DNA from: Actinomycetota bacterium | GTDB lineage: Bacteria > Actinomycetota > Acidimicrobiia > Acidimicrobiales > Palsa-688 | Direction: 5' to 3' | Assembly: GCA_023489205.1 (NCBI GenBank) | Contig: JAMDDF010000051.1 | Span: 1 to 7,781, forward strand | DNA length: 7,781 nucleotides | Shown: positions 1 to 5,837 of the stretch, piece by piece | Layout of the letters: every line of letters starts with the position of its first letter | How positions within the stretch are numbered: position 1 is the stretch's first letter | Made by a program: the position numbers and the translations under genes | Notes under the pieces: generated by a model | What the model saw: the letters and a program-made list of their open reading frames with translations, nothing else | Database searches by the model: none | What the model was told of the DNA's origin: nothing

Positions 1-288
1 CGTGACCCCCAGATCGGAAGACAGGACCGCTCTTTCAACCGCCTTCAGCACCGCGGGCCCCTTGTCGTAAGGCGTTATCACTAGCACCCGCGCTTCGGGC
101 ACGTGGAACCCTGCCAGCTGCTGAAGGGGCACTTCAGCCCCGTAGTACTCGACCTTCAGTTTCTCGACTAGAGCGGGGGCTGCACGGCCTGTCCGGATGG
201 AGGCAAACTCGGCCTTGGTGTGCTCGACCGCGCGAGTCATGTGTTGTCGACATTCTTCGATCGCAACCTCTAGGAGCGTGCCGGCCAT
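1..288 (-). CDS. frr: Ribosome recycling factor, N-terminal half (runs off the left edge)
   Basis: Ribosome recycling factor works with EF-G in the cytoplasm to split post-termination ribosomes so that subunits can be reused. I translated the minus strand from the ATG at 288-286 and obtained 96 codons with no stop before the window edge, about half of the usual 185 or so residues. The family signature is clear: RTGRAAPALVEKL near residues 32-44, then EYYGAEVPLQQLA at 47-59 and VPEARVLVITPYDKG at 63-77, matching the conserved RTGRA, YYG/PL and VPEAR/I-P-D segments. The start ATG shares one base with the pyrH stop (TAATG), so translation is probably coupled. No strong Shine-Dalgarno sits at the usual distance. 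The 3' half lies outside the window, so integrity of the C-terminus cannot be judged. Confidence 0.96.
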   Translation of the reverse strand, partial: MAGTLLEVAIEECRQHMTRAVEHTKAEFASIRTGRAAPALVEKLKVEYYGAEVPLQQLAGFHVPEARVLVITPYDKGPAVLKAVERAVLSSDLGVT

Positions 289-1022
289 TAGTGGATCAGC
301 GTACCTATCTCCTCACCCGCAAGCGCGCTGCGCAGGTTGCCCTCCTTGGAGATGCTGAAGTAGAGGATGGGAAGGGAGTTCTCCTTGCAGAGCGTGATTC
401 CGGTCAGGTCCATGGCCCTTAGGTCCTTTTCAAGGACCTCGCCATAGCCGATCTCATAAAGCTGAACAGCTGTGGGGTCGGACCGAGGGTCGGCGCTGTA
501 AACGCCTTCGACGCCCCCGTGGGTCCCCTTCAGCAAGATCTCGGCGCCGATCTCGACTGCCCGCAGGGCACCAGCCGTGTCGGTCGTAAAGAACGGGTTG
601 CCGGTCCCGGCGGCGAAGAGCACGACCCGACCTTTTTCTAAATGCCGGATGGCCCGCAACCGGATGTAGGGCTCGGCCAGCTCCGACATGCCGATAGCTG
701 TCTGTACTCGAGTCGGCTGTCCCTCGCGCTCAAGGGCGTCCCGAAGCGCCAAGGCATTGATCACGGTCGCGAGCATGCCCATGTAGTCGGCAGTGGCACG
801 GTCCATCCCAGCTGCCGAGCCAGTCGCACCCCGCCATATGTTGCCGCCACCGACAACGATCGCAATCTCTGTGCCAAGCTCGGCCCTCACGTTCACGACT
901 TCGCGGGCCAAGCGCGCGACCACCCGCCCATCGATCACCTCGTCTGCTGCGGCGTCGCTAGCTAACGCCTCACCGGAGATCTTCAGTACGACGCGCGCCC
1001 AGGGGGCCCCCGGTCGGCCCAC
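288..1022 (-). CDS. pyrH: UMP kinase (uridylate kinase)
   Basis: PyrH phosphorylates UMP to UDP with ATP, the step that feeds pyrimidine nucleotide synthesis; the bacterial enzyme is a hexamer of the amino-acid-kinase fold. The 244-residue product has the usual length. Visible motifs are VLKISGEAL at 12-20 (phosphate-binding Lys and Gly), GGGNIWRG at 58-65, MDRATADYMGMLATV at 73-87 in the UMP-binding region, GTGNPFFTTDTA at 139-150, GVYSADPR at 173-180 and MDLTGITLCKENSLPI at 204-219. The start is GTG at 1022-1020, 3 nt after the tsf stop; there is no strong ribosome-binding site, which suggests coupling to tsf. Position in the rpsB-tsf-pyrH-frr block is typical. A perfect 8-bp inverted repeat sits inside the coding sequence at 421-439. 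Nothing indicates loss of function. Confidence 0.97.
   Translation of the reverse strand: MGRPGAPWARVVLKISGEALASDAAADEVIDGRVVARLAREVVNVRAELGTEIAIVVGGGNIWRGATGSAAGMDRATADYMGMLATVINALALRDALEREGQPTRVQTAIGMSELAEPYIRLRAIRHLEKGRVVLFAAGTGNPFFTTDTAGALRAVEIGAEILLKGTHGGVEGVYSADPRSDPTAVQLYEIGYGEVLEKDLRAMDLTGITLCKENSLPILYFSISKEGNLRSALAGEEIGTLIH
421..439 (-). repeat. Perfect 8-bp inverted repeat inside pyrH
   Basis: AGGTCCTT and AAGGACCT flank a 3-nt loop, giving a perfect 8-bp hairpin in the pyrH message, about 130 nt upstream of the frr start. There is no U-tract after it, so it is not a normal intrinsic terminator. It encodes ordinary PyrH residues (about 195-201) and may be chance. A role in mRNA stability between pyrH and frr is speculation. 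Confidence 0.4.
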
Positions 1023-1025
1023 AGC

Positions 1026-1835
1026 TCAGCCGCCGACCACGACCTGCGCAAAGCGCACCACAGTGGCCTTACCCAGGACCTGCGCGACAGTCCGCTTGTC
1101 GTCCTTGGCGAAGGGCTGCTCAAGGAGCACCCCGCCGGGCATGCGCCTGTACCAGGCCGCCAACCTGCCCTCCACTATCTTCGGGAGGGCAGCTTCCGGC
1201 TTGCCCTCCCTGCGGCTTTCCGCCTCGAGCGTCTCTTGTTCAGCGCGCACTTCCTCAGCTGGTACGTCCTCACGGCGCAGGTACTTGGGCCTACCGAACG
1301 CAATGTGGACCGCCACGTCGTGGGCTAGGTCTTCGTCGCCACCGGCGAGCTCGACGATCACGCCATTGACACCCCGGTCATTTTGGACGTGCAAGTACGA
1401 CCCCAAAGCATTGGTGGGGGCGCCTTGGAACCGCACCACCTCTCCCAGCTGGACGTTTTCTCGGGTGGCGATGTTGAGGTCCTCGATCGCAGCCTTGCGC
1501 TGGTCGACCGCGTCCTCACCCTCGGCCGCCACCAGTGCGGCTAGTTCGTTGACGAGATTGACAAAATCCGGGCTCTTGGCAGAGAAGTCGGTCTCGGAAC
1601 GCAGTTGCACAAGCGCAATTGCATTGGCTCCCCTGTCATAAGACACAGCGACAGCACCTTCAGTGCTCTCGCGCCCTGCGCGCTCGGCGGCCTTGCCTAG
1701 CCCCCGTTCGCGCAACCACTTCGCGGCTGCCTGCGGGTCACCACCGCTCTCAGTGAGGGCTCGCTTGGCATCCATCATGCCCGCGCCCGTCTGGTTGCGG
1801 AGCGCTTGCACATCTTTGGCTGTGAACTCTGACAT
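1026..1835 (-). CDS. tsf: Translation elongation factor Ts
   Basis: EF-Ts is the guanine-nucleotide exchange factor that recycles EF-Tu-GDP to EF-Tu-GTP in the cytoplasm. The 269-residue protein begins with a UBA-like domain (residues about 3-45) with the signature RNQTGAGMMDAKRAL at 13-27. The EF-Tu-contacting core motif is SETDFSAKSPDF at 80-91, equivalent to the family TDFVA segment. VAVHIAFGRPKYLRREDVP at 174-192 and VEGRLAAWYRRMPGGVLLEQPF at 221-242 (key residues EGRL and LLEQPF) mark the C-terminal dimerisation/coiled-coil part. The length is slightly below the 283 residues of E. coli. The ATG at 1835-1833 is supported by AGGAG at 1841-1845. It lies 46 nt after rpsB and 3 nt before pyrH, as expected for an operon. 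Ser replaces the usual Cys before ETDF, a common tolerated change. Confidence 0.96.
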   Translation of the reverse strand: MSEFTAKDVQALRNQTGAGMMDAKRALTESGGDPQAAAKWLRERGLGKAAERAGRESTEGAVAVSYDRGANAIALVQLRSETDFSAKSPDFVNLVNELAALVAAEGEDAVDQRKAAIEDLNIATRENVQLGEVVRFQGAPTNALGSYLHVQNDRGVNGVIVELAGGDEDLAHDVAVHIAFGRPKYLRREDVPAEEVRAEQETLEAESRREGKPEAALPKIVEGRLAAWYRRMPGGVLLEQPFAKDDKRTVAQVLGKATVVRFAQVVVGG

Positions 1836-1840
1836 GTGAG

Positions 1841-1845
1841 CTCCT
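1841..1845 (-). promoter_or_regulatory. Ribosome-binding site of tsf
   Basis: On the minus strand AGGAG lies 5 nt before the tsf ATG, a near-ideal Shine-Dalgarno in the 46-nt rpsB-tsf spacer. It fixes the start and shows that tsf can be initiated independently of rpsB. Confidence 0.75.
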
Positions 1846-1881
1846 AACTTAGCCTGGAGGAGTCGGCTTCGGAGGGACTAC

Positions 1882-2943
1882 TCAGCTGGGGTTGCCCTCG
1901 GCCACGCCCGCGTCAGCGTCCTCAGGGGACACTTGGACCAGGGCGGTGAGCTCTCCCTGCGGCATGGCACTGGCGCTGACGGAGGCGGCTGGAGGGTAGC
2001 TGCCTAGTGCTGGCTCAGTCGGGCTCCCTGACGCAGGTGGCACGCCAGCGGTGCCCGTAAGCGGGGCTTCAGTTGTGGTCACGGGGCTCCACGGGCCGGG
2101 GCGCGTCTCACCAGCAGCTTCGTCGCCAGCGCCAAGTTGGTCGCCTGCCACTTCTACCTGCACAGCTTTTCGTTGCACATCTTCGCTCGGCATCGACCCG
2201 AGGCCGTCTGGGCCCTCCGAGGGAACCGGCGGTCCGCCCGGGAAGTAGCCACGCCGAGAAGCTATGAAACGTCCCTCATGCACAGCATCCGCCAGCACCC
2301 GGCACATGAGCGTCCCGCTCCTGATGGCGTCGTCGTTTCCCGGTATGGGGAACTTCACAAGGTCGGGGTCACAGTTGGTGTCCACGACTGCCACGATCGG
2401 GATACCGATCTTGTTGGCCTCGGACACCGCGATGTGCTCCTTTTTGATGTCGATGATGAACACAGCGTCGGGCAAGCGGCTCATCGAGCGGATGCCTCCC
2501 AGGTTGCGCTCCAGCTTCTCTAGCTCCCGCGAGTGCAGTAGGGCCTCCTTCTTCGGCATAGCGTCAAAGTCGCCGGCCCGGCGCATCCGCTCGTACTCCT
2601 GCATCTTGGCGACGCGCCCCGAAATCGTCGCGAAGTTGGTCAACATCCCGCCTAGCCAACGCTCGTTGACGTACGGCATGCCACAAAGCTCTGCGTAACG
2701 CGCTATCGGATCTTGGGCCTGCTTCTTGGTGCCCACGAACAGCACGTTCCCACCGTCGGCCACGAGGTCGCGCACAAACGAGTACGCAACCTCTAGTCGC
2801 TGGAGTGTCTGGTTCAGGTCGATTATGTAGATGCCATTACGCTCCCCAAATATGAAGCGCTTCATCTTCGGGTTCCAGCGCCTGGTCTGGTGCCCGAAGT
2901 GGACCCCAGCTTCCAACAGTTGTCGCATCGTGACAACGGCCAT
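1882..2943 (-). CDS. rpsB: 30S ribosomal protein S2 with a long C-terminal extension
   Basis: S2 is a small-subunit protein that sits between head and body of the 30S particle and is needed for S1 and mRNA binding. Residues 1-232 are a canonical S2: [20 protein letters not shown] near the N-terminus (4-23), [20 protein letters not shown] at 24-43, [11 protein letters not shown] at 67-77, [14 protein letters not shown] at 91-104, and [20 protein letters not shown] at 157-176 followed by the [14 protein letters not shown] segment. The product is 353 residues, whereas many S2 proteins end near 240-260. Residues from about 233 to 353 form a Pro/Gly/Ala/Ser/Thr/Glu-rich, low-complexity tail with no recognisable domain, probably disordered. 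Actinobacterial S2 proteins often carry variable tails, so the extension is plausible as real sequence. The frame runs unbroken to TGA at 1884-1882. The ATG is backed by a strong ribosome-binding site. First gene of the rpsB-tsf-pyrH-frr block. Confidence 0.96.
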   Translation of the reverse strand: MAVVTMRQLLEAGVHFGHQTRRWNPKMKRFIFGERNGIYIIDLNQTLQRLEVAYSFVRDLVADGGNVLFVGTKKQAQDPIARYAELCGMPYVNERWLGGMLTNFATISGRVAKMQEYERMRRAGDFDAMPKKEALLHSRELEKLERNLGGIRSMSRLPDAVFIIDIKKEHIAVSEANKIGIPIVAVVDTNCDPDLVKFPIPGNDDAIRSGTLMCRVLADAVHEGRFIASRRGYFPGGPPVPSEGPDGLGSMPSEDVQRKAVQVEVAGDQLGAGDEAAGETRPGPWSPVTTTEAPLTGTAGVPPASGSPTEPALGSYPPAASVSASAMPQGELTALVQVSPEDADAGVAEGNPS

Positions 2944-3102
2944 GCCAACTCCTCTCCATCGGTTGCCCTGACCCGTGCGCTAGCGCCTTGTTGCGTTAAA
3001 ACGGCGACCGTGGAGGCGCCCGGGCATCGATTTATCGCTCTCGTGCCTACTTGGCACCGACCAGGCTAACAGACCGGGGTGCCGGCACCGGCGGCTCCCT
3101 GC
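2944..3102 (-). other. whiG-rpsB spacer, probable rpsB leader/promoter region
   Basis: This is the only sizeable gap within the minus-strand run from xerC to frr, so a promoter and leader for the ribosomal block are expected here. It holds a small hairpin at 3043-3057 (GTGCC, 5-nt loop, GGCAC), a 12-nt perfect palindrome GGTGCCGGCACC at 3078-3089 just after the whiG stop, and the 10-nt palindrome GCGCTAGCGC at 2977-2986. I found no convincing -35/-10 pair and no hairpin followed by a U-tract, so neither promoter nor terminator can be placed. S2 is known to autoregulate through its leader in some bacteria, but I cannot recognise such a leader here. Confidence 0.4.
2949..2957 (-). promoter_or_regulatory. 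Ribosome-binding site of rpsB
   Basis: GGAGAGGAG on the minus strand ends 5 nt before the rpsB ATG. It is the strongest Shine-Dalgarno in the window, fitting a highly expressed ribosomal protein, and it confirms the start codon. Confidence 0.8.
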
Positions 3103-3885
3103 TCAGGCGATCTGTTGGTCAGCGACGACCATCCTTGCCCTGAGCTGCAGCACGGCCTTGGTGTGGATCTGGCAGACCCGGCTCTCAGTAACGCCGAGCA
3201 CCTGACCGATCTCGGCCAAGGTGAGGCCCTCGTAGTAATAGAGGGAGAGGACGATCTTTTCCCTGTCGCCGAGGCGGTTGATGGCGCTGGCCAGGATCTG
3301 CTTCATCTCCTCTACCTCATAAGCCGCCATAGGGCCGTCGTGGCGGTCAGGGATCGTGTCGCCGAGCGTCGTTGACTCCCCGCGGTCGCCGCCGGCCAGT
3401 ACCTCGTCCAGGGCAACGATGCCAACGAAGGAAATCTGGGAGAACTGCCCTTGGAGCTCCGCCTCGGAGATCCCCAGCTCGGCCGCCACCTCCGTATCGC
3501 TCGGAGTCCGCAGCAGCTGAGCCTCCAGTTTGGCATAGGCCTTCTCGATGGCCCGTGCTTTGGCACGGACCGAGCGGGGCACCCAGTCAACGCTGCGCAG
3601 CTCGTCGATGATCGCCCCCTTGATGCGCGTGATCGCGTACGTCTCGAACTTGACGGCCCGCTGGTTGTCGAACTTTTCGATGGCGTCGATCAGCCCGAAA
3701 ATCCCATAGCTCACCAGGTCCCCGAGCTCTATCGTGGAAGGCAGCCCGACCGAAACACGACCGGCGACGTACTTGACGAGCGGCGAGTAGCGGACGATCA
3801 ACTGGTCACGAAGCGCAGGTGAGCCGGTCCGCTTATAATCAGCCCACAGCTCATCCGTCGAAAGTGCCAACTCGTCGGTCTCCAT
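3103..3885 (-). CDS. whiG: RNA polymerase sigma factor, WhiG/FliA (sigma-28) family
   Basis: A group 3 sigma factor that directs core RNA polymerase to sigma-28-type promoters; in Streptomyces WhiG starts sporulation of aerial hyphae, while FliA orthologues in motile bacteria drive late flagellar genes. From the ATG at 3885 the protein has 260 residues, typical for the family. Region 2 spans about 26-100, including [17 protein letters not shown] at 33-49 and [20 protein letters not shown] at 78-97 (promoter melting and -10 recognition). Region 3 follows (about 104-165), and region 4 has [20 protein letters not shown] at 221-240 as the -35-binding helix-turn-helix. A TTG lies one codon earlier (3888), but GAGGG at 3890-3894 is 4 nt from the ATG and only 1 nt from the TTG, so I chose ATG. 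The A of the xerC stop is the A of this ATG, so translation is probably coupled. No flagellar or sporulation gene lies in the window, so which role applies is open. Confidence 0.93.
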   Translation of the reverse strand: METDELALSTDELWADYKRTGSPALRDQLIVRYSPLVKYVAGRVSVGLPSTIELGDLVSYGIFGLIDAIEKFDNQRAVKFETYAITRIKGAIIDELRSVDWVPRSVRAKARAIEKAYAKLEAQLLRTPSDTEVAAELGISEAELQGQFSQISFVGIVALDEVLAGGDRGESTTLGDTIPDRHDGPMAAYEVEEMKQILASAINRLGDREKIVLSLYYYEGLTLAEIGQVLGVTESRVCQIHTKAVLQLRARMVVADQQIA

Positions 3886-5021
3886 CAAGCCCTCGGGTGT
3901 GAGGTGTCGTACACGGAGATCAAGCGCTCCTTGCTGACGTGGGTGTAAACCTGTGTAGTCCTCAGGTTCGCGTGACCAAGAAGCTCCTGCACGACCCTTA
4001 GGTCGGCACCTCCGTCCAGCATGTGAGTGGCAAAGCTATGACGCAGCGCATGGGGGTACGTGTGGGTCGGTGACCTCCGGTCTAGCACGCGACGTACGTC
4101 ACGCGGGGTGAGGCGCTTGCCGCGCATGTTAAGGAAAAGAGGCTCCGCCTCAGCCTCCCCACCCGCCTCGTTCACCAGCACTAGGCGACCCTCGCTGACC
4201 CAGCGCCGTAGAGCCCTTACACAAGGCGCCGACATGGGCACTCGCCTCTGCTTGCTCCCCTTGCCCCAGACGCGGACCCACCCACCGTCTAGGTCTACAT
4301 CTGCCTCTGACAGGCCGCTCAACTCGCTCACCCTGAGCCCGCTGCCATATAAGAGCTCGAGCACGGCGTCGTCGCGCAACTTTACGGCGTCGTCGCGCAA
4401 CTTTACAGCGCGGCTTCGCCGCCTTCGGACCTCGTCCAGAGCCGTGCCTGGGGAGCCACGAAGGCGCAGGCCGAGCCCGCCGACATGCTCATCTCCGGCC
4501 TCCTCATGTCCGGCCTCCTCATGTCCGGCCTCCTCATGTCCGGCCTCCCAATCTGAGGAAAGGCCCCCTTCGCAGGTCGACGGCCCTGGCACTTCCCCCT
4601 CGTCGCAGGACCGAGGCCCACCGAGAAGCATGGCCACCTCCCCAAGCGGCAGGACTCGCGGCAAGCGGCCAGGCCCAGCGCGCACCGACAGCCCCATCGT
4701 GGGGTCGGCTTTCACCGCCCCTAACCTGTGGAGCCAGGCAAAGTACCTCCGCAGGGAAGCGGCCGACTGCGCGATCGTCTGGCGGGCGTAGCCGCGCGTG
4801 GACATGTAAGCGAGGTATCGCCGCAACACGACCCGGTCGACGTTCTCCGGGCCAGCGAGCCCATAACGGGTCGCCCACGACACGAAAGCAGTCATGGCGT
4901 TCATGTAGGCAGCCCGGGTAGTACCTGCAAGCTCCGTGAGTGACTTTTGCCACTGGTCAACCCTCCAGCTCGAATCACTTGACGCAACCGAGCCACTTAG
5001 AGCGTCCCCACTAAAGCTCAC
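3885..5021 (-). CDS. xerC: Tyrosine recombinase XerC with a repeat-rich interdomain insertion
   Basis: XerC and its partner XerD resolve chromosome dimers at dif near the replication terminus. The N-terminal core-binding (SAM-like) domain covers about residues 20-112 and the catalytic domain about 214-378. All catalytic residues are present with the same spacing as in E. coli XerD: Arg230 (GLRVSEL), Lys254 (GKGSK), His324 and Arg327 (HALRHSF), His350 (LLGHANL) and the nucleophile Tyr359 (QVYTHVS). The ending VYDTSHPRA is XerC-like. The protein has 378 residues against about 300 normally; the excess is an insert at about 137-210, between the [10 protein letters not shown] helix and the [16 protein letters not shown] helix. 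The insert contains four EAGHE-type repeats (159-178) and a duplicated KLRDDAV. The start is GTG at 5021-5019 with no clear ribosome-binding site; a hairpin lies just upstream. It overlaps whiG by 1 nt. The intact catalytic set argues for a working enzyme. Confidence 0.93.
   Translation of the reverse strand: MSFSGDALSGSVASSDSSWRVDQWQKSLTELAGTTRAAYMNAMTAFVSWATRYGLAGPENVDRVVLRRYLAYMSTRGYARQTIAQSAASLRRYFAWLHRLGAVKADPTMGLSVRAGPGRLPRVLPLGEVAMLLGGPRSCDEGEVPGPSTCEGGLSSDWEAGHEEAGHEEAGHEEAGDEHVGGLGLRLRGSPGTALDEVRRRRSRAVKLRDDAVKLRDDAVLELLYGSGLRVSELSGLSEADVDLDGGWVRVWGKGSKQRRVPMSAPCVRALRRWVSEGRLVLVNEAGGEAEAEPLFLNMRGKRLTPRDVRRVLDRRSPTHTYPHALRHSFATHMLDGGADLRVVQELLGHANLRTTQVYTHVSKERLISVYDTSHPRA
3890..3894 (-). 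promoter_or_regulatory. Ribosome-binding site that decides the whiG start
   Basis: GAGGG on the minus strand lies inside the last codons of xerC, 4 nt before the ATG at 3885. The competing in-frame TTG at 3888 would leave only 1 nt of spacing, which favours the ATG. Confidence 0.6.
4365..4406 (-). repeat. Two perfect 21-nt tandem copies inside xerC
   Basis: A 21-nt unit at 4365-4385 is followed directly by an identical copy at 4386-4406. It duplicates seven residues, giving [16 protein letters not shown] at about 205-220. The family normally has one LRDxA segment here, so one copy is an in-frame duplication. Perfect identity suggests a recent event. Confidence 0.9.
4486..4545 (-). repeat. 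15-nt tandem repeat array inside xerC (EAGHE repeats)
   Basis: Three identical 15-nt units (TCCTCATGTCCGGCC on the plus strand) occupy 4501-4515, 4516-4530 and 4531-4545, with a fourth copy at 4486-4500 differing at two positions. The array encodes EAGHE three times and EAGDE once (XerC residues 159-178). The unit is a multiple of three, so copy-number change would keep the frame. Confidence 0.92.
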
Positions 5022-5026
5022 GGTGG

Positions 5027-5044
5027 TAGAGGCTACAGCCTCTA
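5027..5044. repeat. 7-bp inverted repeat directly upstream of xerC
   Basis: TAGAGGC, 4-nt loop TACA, GCCTCTA: a perfect 7-bp stem that ends 5 nt before the xerC GTG. In the xerC message it could occlude translation initiation; as DNA it could be a dyad operator. No U-tract follows. Confidence 0.6.
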
Positions 5045-5074
5045 AGGCCCCTCAGGAAATGCCCAAGGCCCCTC
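5044..5074. repeat. Direct repeat AAGGCCCCTC upstream of xerC
   Basis: AAGGCCCCTC occurs at 5044-5053 and again at 5065-5074, 21 nt start to start, i.e. two helical turns. CCTCTAA also recurs at 5039-5045 and 5112-5118. Two-turn spacing is compatible with a regulator-binding pair, but the motifs are short and C-rich and may be chance. Confidence 0.45.
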
Positions 5075-5188
5075 CCCTAGAGACTATGGGCCCAAACTGG
5101 GCAAACCTTCCCCTCTAAAAGGCTATCGCGAGCACCGCGCCTCGCAGCATTGGCCTAGCTAGTCGCCTACCCGAGCACCTGCTCCTCA

Positions 5189-5222
5189 ACATTCACTGAG
5201 CCAGGAAGACCTGGCCTAATGT
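5189..5222. repeat. Compound imperfect hairpin in the divergent spacer
   Basis: The perfect inner stem GCCAGG-AAGA-CCTGGC is at 5200-5215. It is flanked by ACATT (5189-5193) and AATGT (5218-5222), which pair across an asymmetric internal loop. No U-tract or A-tract follows on either strand, so it does not look like an intrinsic terminator. Function unknown. Confidence 0.5.
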
Positions 5223-5252
5223 CAATAGGCTGCCCGAGCCAAGGCGACTCCG

Positions 5253-5269
5253 CAGGCCGAAGCGGCCTG
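5253..5269. repeat. 7-bp hairpin upstream of the NUDIX gene
   Basis: CAGGCCG, loop AAG, CGGCCTG: a perfect GC-rich stem ending 28 nt before the NUDIX start. It overlaps the place where a -35 element for the candidate -10 at 5286-5291 would lie, so it could be an operator dyad if that promoter is real. Confidence 0.5.
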
Positions 5270-5285
5270 GCACCTGCTGGACCGC

Positions 5286-5291
5286 TAACTT
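5286..5291 (+). promoter_or_regulatory. Candidate -10 element for a leaderless NUDIX transcript
   Basis: TAACTT fits the actinobacterial TANNNT pattern and ends 6 nt before the GTG start of the NUDIX gene, the distance expected if transcription begins at the start codon. The gene also lacks a Shine-Dalgarno, which fits leaderless initiation. There is no recognisable -35. The hexamer pattern is loose, so this is tentative. Confidence 0.35.
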
Positions 5292-5297
5292 GCCAGC

Positions 5298-5789
5298 GTG
5301 CCTGCGTCCTCAGCCGCCCCCTCGCGTAAGGCGGCCCGCGTGGTACTCCTCGCCCCCGGACACCGCGTACTCCTGCTCTCTGGCCGCGACCCCTCAGGCA
5401 ACGGAATCGGGCCCTTTTGGCTGGTCCCTGGCGGCGGAGTCAAACAGGGGGAAACCCTGGAGGAGGCAGCGCGTCGCGAAGTGTACGAGGAGGTCGGCGC
5501 AAAACTGGGAGAGCTCGGGCCCCCTGTTTGGCGACGTCACACGTCGTTTGTCTTCTACGGACGGTTCTACAACCAAAGGGAGGTCTTTTTTGTGACCCAT
5601 TGTCGTCAGTTCACCCCGGTGCCGAGGGCGCTCACGGAACAGGAGAAGCGCTTTACGACCGGAGCACGCTGGTGGTCACTGGACGAGCTCGACGCGACCA
5701 GCGAGACGGTATTCCCGCCCGGGCTTACTGGGCTCGTACGCGCCTGGCTCTCCAATGGCCCGCCCCCGGCCCCTGCCTGGATCGACTGA
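5298..5789 (+). CDS. NUDIX hydrolase, substrate unknown
   Basis: NUDIX enzymes hydrolyse nucleoside diphosphates linked to another moiety, using divalent metal ions; members clean up oxidised nucleotides or cleave ADP-ribose, NADH or dinucleoside polyphosphates. The 163-residue protein is nearly one NUDIX domain (about 13-152). The box fits the consensus G-x5-E-x7-R-E-U-x-E-E-x-G-U exactly, from Gly46 through Glu52, Arg60-Glu61, Glu64-Glu65 and Gly67. A PGGG loop precedes it, and ARWWSLDEL at about 143-151 is the usual strand near the end. The tail is proline-rich. The start is GTG at 5298 without a ribosome-binding site. It is the only plus-strand gene, between the convergent dprA and divergent xerC, so it is its own transcription unit. 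I cannot assign the substrate from sequence; it resembles a large actinobacterial group of uncharacterised NUDIX proteins. Confidence 0.9.
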   Translation: MPASSAAPSRKAARVVLLAPGHRVLLLSGRDPSGNGIGPFWLVPGGGVKQGETLEEAARREVYEEVGAKLGELGPPVWRRHTSFVFYGRFYNQREVFFVTHCRQFTPVPRALTEQEKRFTTGARWWSLDELDATSETVFPPGLTGLVRAWLSNGPPPAPAWID

Positions 5790-5837
5790 GCCCGCCGCTG
5801 TGTCCTTCCTCTCGTAACAGCTACACCACGCGCTTTA

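Larger units (their letters stand above)
5022..5297. other. Divergent xerC / NUDIX spacer rich in repeats
   Basis: This 276-nt spacer separates the minus-strand xerC from the plus-strand NUDIX gene and must hold the promoters for both. I see no coding sequence in it. It contains hairpins at 5027-5044, 5189-5222 and 5253-5269, a smaller stem GCCCA/TGGGC at 5090-5102, and direct repeats at 5044-5074. On the minus strand there is an isolated TTGACA at 5220-5225 without a matching -10 at 16-18 nt. Confidence 0.6.

Noticed and set aside
793..1641. Long plus-strand open frame (282 residues) opposite pyrH and tsf
   Set aside because: It is antisense to two certain genes, has a Ser/Ala/Thr/Arg-rich composition typical of GC-rich shadow frames, and shows no domain.
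3028..3040. Sigma-28-type -10 (GCGATAA) upstream of rpsB on the minus strand, suggesting WhiG control
   Set aside because: It is close to GCCGATAA, but there is no TAAA-like -35 about 15 nt upstream, so the match is probably chance.
3078..3089. Palindrome GGTGCCGGCACC after whiG as a terminator
   Set aside because: No spacer for a stable loop and no T-tract follows, so it is not an intrinsic terminator.
4501..4545. CRISPR-like direct repeats
   Set aside because: The 15-nt units are contiguous with no spacers and are in frame within xerC.
4060..4791. Plus-strand open frame (243 residues) opposite xerC, with an SCPAS repeat
   Set aside because: The repeat is only the antisense reading of the xerC 15-nt array, and xerC has intact catalytic residues on the other strand.
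5220..5225. TTGACA on the minus strand as the -35 of an xerC promoter
   Set aside because: The hexamers at 16-18 nt spacing downstream do not resemble a -10 box.
5200..5227. dif-like site for XerC/XerD near xerC
   Set aside because: TAATGTCAATA at 5217-5227 resembles one recombinase half-site, but the opposite arm and central region do not match, and dif is expected near the replication terminus.
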